From Lachnospiraceae bacterium (lineage in GTDB: Bacteria; Bacillota; Clostridia; Lachnospirales; Lachnospiraceae): a stretch of DNA of 32,942 nucleotides. The stretch covers positions 1 through 32,942 of the forward strand of contig JAFTPO010000028.1 in the NCBI GenBank assembly GCA_017463225.1, given 5' to 3'. Positions 31,436 through 32,942 of this stretch are shown piece after piece; position 1 is the first letter of the stretch, and the number at the start of each line of letters is the position of its first letter. A program made the position numbers and the translations under genes. The notes under the pieces were generated by a model that made no database searches, was not told the DNA's origin, and worked only from the letters and a program-made list of their open reading frames with translations.

Positions 31436-32761
31436 ATGGAGAACAAAAGAAGCATTGAGGAATACAATTCAATAATTTTGTCCGCCTATAGAGCTTTGAT
31501 TAGAGGCACCAAGGATATGGTGTTTATAAAGGATATCAACCATATATATGTAGGAGCGTCAGATGCCTTTGTAAAGATGATGGGTAAGGAGACGGAAGCT
31601 CAGCTTATAGGACATACTGATATGGAAATTCTTGAGGATAAGAATCTTGCCAAGAGATATATGGATGATGATAAGAGAGTTTTAGCCAGTGGAGAAAATC
31701 TTGTGGATTATGTTGAGCCTATTACTGATGAAGATGGCCAAGCTAGATATGGCTCTACATGTAAGTATATTCTTAGGGATGAAAATGGTAAGGTTCTTGG
31801 CATCCTAGGTCTTACAAAGGACATTACAAGAGAGTATATGGCTCGTCAGCATTATCAGCAGGAGATAAAATTCCTGTTTGAGCTACCTAAGGAAGCATAT
31901 GCTGTATCGTACATAGATATAGATGATTGGAGAATAGTATCCCAGAGAAGAAAAGAGATTCAAGAGGGTACTGTAGAACCATGTAATACTGTGGAGGAAT
32001 TGGTCTTTGCTGCGGTTGATGCCATAATTGATAGAGACTCTAATGCATATTTGTTTTATAAGGACTTTACTCAGGATAAATTAAAAGAATTATATGAAAG
32101 TGGTAAGACTGAGGTTTCATTTAAGTATGAGAGAAGACTTACTAATGGATTGATAAGATGGGTTCATAATCGCGTCAGATTCTTAACAGACGTGGACAGT
32201 GGACACCTTTGTGCCTTGCTTACTGCAAAAGACATTGATGCGGAGAAGAAGGCAGAGCAGGAGCTGATTGTGTCTGCTAAAATGGATAAGATGACTATGG
32301 TGTTGAATCGTGAAACTACTATGAATTATATCCGTGAAATTCTTATCAGGCAACCTGACACAAATCATGTTCTTTTGATGCTGGATGTGGATAATTTTAA
32401 ATTGTTAAATGATACATATGGGCATCAGACGGGGGATGAGTTTTTGATTAAGCTGGCTACAGAGCTTAAGCATCATTTTAGAGATACCGATGTTGTGGGA
32501 AGAATAGGTGGAGATGAGTTTTTTGCACTTATGAAAAACGTTCCTGATTTATCTATTGTGCCTAGAAAGGCAGACCAGATATTAGATACTATAATTGCTA
32601 TTTGTGATAATTATGAGGGTATTAATTTATCAGGTAGCATAGGTATCAGTATGTATCCTGAAGATGGTGATACTGTAGAAAAGCTTTATGCAAAGGCTGA
32701 TGAGGCTTTGTATCAGGCAAAAAGAAGGGGTAAAAATCAATTTATTTTTGCAAGTAGTTAG
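31436..32761 (+). CDS. PAS-GGDEF diguanylate cyclase, 441 aa
   Basis: The ATG at 31436 follows ACGGGGG. Residues about 20-132 are a PAS sensor (MVFIKDINHIYVGASDAFVKMMGK, then GKVLGILGLTKDIT). Residues 145-268 look like a second, diverged PAS-like region ending RWVHNRVRFL and LLTAKDID. A short helix leads to the GGDEF domain (about 283-438). The active-site loop R356-I-GGDEF (358-362) is intact, the metal/substrate Asp and Asn are in LDVDNFKLLND, and the inhibitory I-site RxxD is present as R349-D352. It therefore should make cyclic di-GMP and be product-inhibited. There is no membrane helix, so it is cytoplasmic. No phosphodiesterase is adjacent. Confidence 0.94.
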   Translation: MENKRSIEEYNSIILSAYRALIRGTKDMVFIKDINHIYVGASDAFVKMMGKETEAQLIGHTDMEILEDKNLAKRYMDDDKRVLASGENLVDYVEPITDEDGQARYGSTCKYILRDENGKVLGILGLTKDITREYMARQHYQQEIKFLFELPKEAYAVSYIDIDDWRIVSQRRKEIQEGTVEPCNTVEELVFAAVDAIIDRDSNAYLFYKDFTQDKLKELYESGKTEVSFKYERRLTNGLIRWVHNRVRFLTDVDSGHLCALLTAKDIDAEKKAEQELIVSAKMDKMTMVLNRETTMNYIREILIRQPDTNHVLLMLDVDNFKLLNDTYGHQTGDEFLIKLATELKHHFRDTDVVGRIGGDEFFALMKNVPDLSIVPRKADQILDTIIAICDNYEGINLSGSIGISMYPEDGDTVEKLYAKADEALYQAKRRGKNQFIFASS

Positions 32762-32775
32762 ATACTTGTTTGTTT

Positions 32776-32798
32776 GCTGGTTTTATGATAAAATCAGC
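32776..32798 (+). other. Hairpin downstream of the diguanylate cyclase gene
   Basis: GCTGGTTTTA (32776-32785) and TAAAATCAGC (32789-32798) form a 10-bp stem with one G-U and loop TGA. No T-tract follows, so termination is uncertain. Confidence 0.4.
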
Positions 32799-32844
32799 CT
32801 AATTGGGTATAAAAAAGTAACTTTATTTAGGAGGCAAATTTAAT

Positions 32845-32942
32845 ATGAAGAAACTTATCTTAGTTACTTCACCACCAGCATGTGGTAAGACATTTATTTC
32901 AAAGAAGCTTGGAAAGGCACTTACAAACTGTGTGTATCTTGA
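32845..32942 (+). CDS. P-loop NTPase or kinase-like protein, N-terminal 32 residues (3' truncated by window edge)
   Basis: The ATG at 32845 follows TTAGGAGG at 32828-32834. The frame stays open to the window end. The visible start is MKKLILVTSPPACGKTFISK with a Walker A-like loop PPACGKT after one hydrophobic strand, followed by KKLGKAL. Such short strand-P-loop starts are common in small nucleoside-kinase or AAA-type ATPases. Nothing more specific can be said from 32 residues. Confidence 0.75.
   Translation, partial: MKKLILVTSPPACGKTFISKKLGKALTNCVYL

Overview
The window looks like a chromosomal segment from a low-GC Gram-positive anaerobe, most likely a Lachnospiraceae-type member of Clostridia. 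The reasons are AT-rich DNA, strong AGGAGG ribosome sites, a leu/ilv/ser/asd amino-acid cluster, an Agr-type peptide system, several lipoproteins with Thr/Glu/Ser-rich linkers, and DUF5714, GyrI-like and Cthe_2159-type proteins. This placement is an inference from gene content, not a database match. No rRNA, tRNA, CRISPR array or intact insertion sequence was seen.

Layout. (1) Positions 1-4444: the 3' end of an agrB gene, which is open at the left edge, is followed by a very small agrD whose likely GTG start makes it a 50-residue precursor with a candidate CYGWF thiolactone core. A small secreted protein, a membrane-anchored hypothetical protein, one ABC ATPase and two ABC permeases follow in tight succession, suggesting a peptide-signalling and ABC-exporter (or self-protection) cassette. 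(2) Positions 4456-15661: a LysR regulator is transcribed away from leuC-leuD-leuB-ilvD-ilvB-serC-serA-asd, a run of about 10 kb on one strand with no clear terminator until after asd. The divergent spacer holds a perfect 17-bp palindrome that covers the predicted -35 of the lysR gene and sits about 65 bp upstream of the predicted leuC start of transcription. (3) Positions 15760-19323: a promoter, a lipoprotein and an 825-residue protein that fuses an ECF-type sigma factor to a transmembrane helix and a large extracellular region. (4) Positions 19339-24147: a structured leader and a TTG-start GNAT acetyltransferase, a FecR-domain membrane protein, a PaaI-type thioesterase and a Cthe_2159-type beta-helix lipoprotein with a hexapeptide repeat tail. 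Each unit is punctuated by hairpin terminators. (5) Positions 24149-27775: a DMT-family transporter, an AraC regulator with a GyrI-like domain, a beta-lactamase-fold serine hydrolase and a second GyrI-like protein, probably a small-molecule sensing and export cluster. (6) Positions 27798-31297: an orphan protein resembling phage-associated BECR domains, then a DUF5714 and LMW-phosphatase/arsenate-reductase-like fusion, a four-helix membrane protein, an isochorismatase-fold hydrolase and a lipoprotein. (7) Positions 31359 to the end: a PAS-GGDEF diguanylate cyclase and the start of a P-loop protein cut by the right edge.

The most unusual items are the agrBD-ABC cassette, the membrane-anchored sigma factor with its lipoprotein neighbour, the structured leader before the GNAT gene, the DUF5714-ArsC-like fusion, and the LysR palindrome arrangement. 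Domain names rest on motifs recognised by eye. No searches were run.
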